Program-made: the position numbers and the translations under genes
NCBI RefSeq assembly: GCF_051020765.1
Contig: NW_027469331.1
Span: 124,001-188,000 of the forward strand
DNA length: 64,000 nt
Direction of reading: 5' to 3'
From: Lasioglossum baleicum
Lineage: Eukaryota; Arthropoda; Insecta; Hymenoptera; Halictidae
Shown: piece by piece, positions 63,772 through 64,000 of the stretch
Layout of the letters: each line of letters starts with the position of its first letter
Numbering within the stretch: the stretch's first letter is position 1
The notes under the pieces: generated by a model
What the model saw: only the letters and a program-made list of their open reading frames with translations
Database searches by the model: none
Told to the model about the DNA's origin: nothing

Positions 63772-64000
63772 ATATCAGATTCGACGATTCTTCGTTTCAG
63801 AAGTGTATTTCTGTGCGGAATCGCTGTTTCGCGTGCTATATCAGTACATTTGCATGCAAGTATGCGCAATTGGAATAAAAACTCCGACCCGAGAAGCACG
63901 ATAACGATTTATTCGAGCTTATGTCAGATTCTACGATTCTTCGTTTCAGAAGTGTATTTCTGTGCGGAATCGCTGTTTCGCGTGCTAGATCAGTGCATTT

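Larger units (their letters stand above)
1..64000 (+). repeat. Satellite DNA array, ~149-bp monomer, ~430 head-to-tail copies
   Basis: Every part of the window is built from one monomer. Its anchor ATGTCAGATTCGACG recurs at 24, 173, 322, 470, 618, 767 and so on to the end, with spacing of 149 bp or 148 bp in variants carrying a one-base deletion. All copies have the same orientation and no unrelated sequence interrupts them. A basal monomer is 149 bp with 67 G+C (45%) and 14 CpG. Neighbouring monomers differ at several percent of positions; the first two complete ones differ at about 12 sites. Long blocks recur almost unchanged, which defines higher-order repeats. Known satellites of this kind form centromeric or pericentromeric heterochromatin. 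That location is inferred, since no flanking sequence is present. I do not recognise the family or the host. Confidence 0.98.
57780..64000 (+). repeat. Right-hand domain: distinct monomer set, short HORs
   Basis: From about 57.8 kb a new set of variants appears that is rare or absent to the left. These are GGCACAGAAACTCC, GAAAACTCAGATTCGG, TATGCCAAATTGG, CTAGATCTGTGC (an AGATCT site, first at 58108), GATTCAAGATTATTCG, CTGTTGCGCGCTAG and CACGATCACCATTTATTC. The GTGCTATATC type nearly disappears until about 63830. HORs are short, at 742, 594 and 276 bp. The window ends inside a monomer, so the array continues to the right. Confidence 0.88.

Noticed and set aside
1..64000. CRISPR array
   Set aside because: There is no alternation of short constant repeats with unique spacers. 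The whole 149-bp unit is conserved and all parts recur.
1..64000. Transposable element insertions, terminal repeats or target-site duplications
   Set aside because: No stretch departs from the satellite, no inverted copies occur, and all breaks fall between satellite monomers.
1..64000. Bacterial or phage repeat-protein gene (very long tandem repeat gene)
   Set aside because: The period is not a multiple of three, indels of 1, 2, 22 and 83 bp are frequent, and stops recur in all frames over any few kb.

Overview
The whole 64-kb window is one uninterrupted satellite DNA array. A monomer of about 149 bp is repeated head to tail roughly 430 times, always in the same orientation. I found no unique sequence, transposable element, RNA gene or credible protein-coding gene anywhere in it. 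Such an array belongs in a eukaryotic centromeric, pericentromeric or other heterochromatic block. The lineage cannot be named from the sequence. The monomer is about 45% G+C and carries 14 CpG in 149 bp, nearly twice the expectation, so it probably comes from a genome with little CpG methylation decay. Many invertebrates fit this, but that is inference.

Neighbouring monomers usually differ at several percent of positions, while blocks many monomers long recur almost unchanged. The array is therefore a mosaic of higher-order repeats (HORs) of many sizes. A 14-mer of 2084 bp lies at about 3.6-7.7 kb. A 4.8-kb unit of about 32.5 monomers recurs three times from about 6.0 to 18.9 kb, the third copy shortened by exactly 11 monomers. 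A 19-mer of 2830 bp is present twice at about 22.2-27.8 kb. A block of about 4-4.8 kb at 27.3-32.1 kb recurs at 33.5-38.2 kb. A 5.2-kb block at 19.7-25.0 kb recurs 19.5 kb downstream at 39.2-44.5 kb. A 3.2-kb block at 43.8-47.0 kb recurs at 50.3-53.5 kb. A 745-bp pentamer fills 53.4-56.4 kb. Trimers of 446 bp occur in several places.

From about 57.8 kb to the end the monomers change character: different diagnostic bases, short HORs of 742, 594 and 276 bp, and deleted 127-bp monomers. This looks like an older or separately homogenised domain, perhaps nearer an array edge.

Within the monomer, the notable elements are an octamer motif (ATTTGCAT) that becomes a perfect 14-bp palindrome (ATTTGCATGCAAAT) in a subset of copies, a 7-of-9 match to the CENP-B box core, a small inverted repeat, and a complete absence of stop triplets in all three plus-strand frames of the basal monomer. 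That last property, with a period of 149 (not a multiple of 3), explains the many long but meaningless open frames. Clusters of one-base homopolymer indels at 12.3-19.2 kb and 32.1-33.6 kb suggest leftover long-read consensus errors. All alignments and consensus counts here were done by eye, so block edges are good to roughly a few tens of bases.
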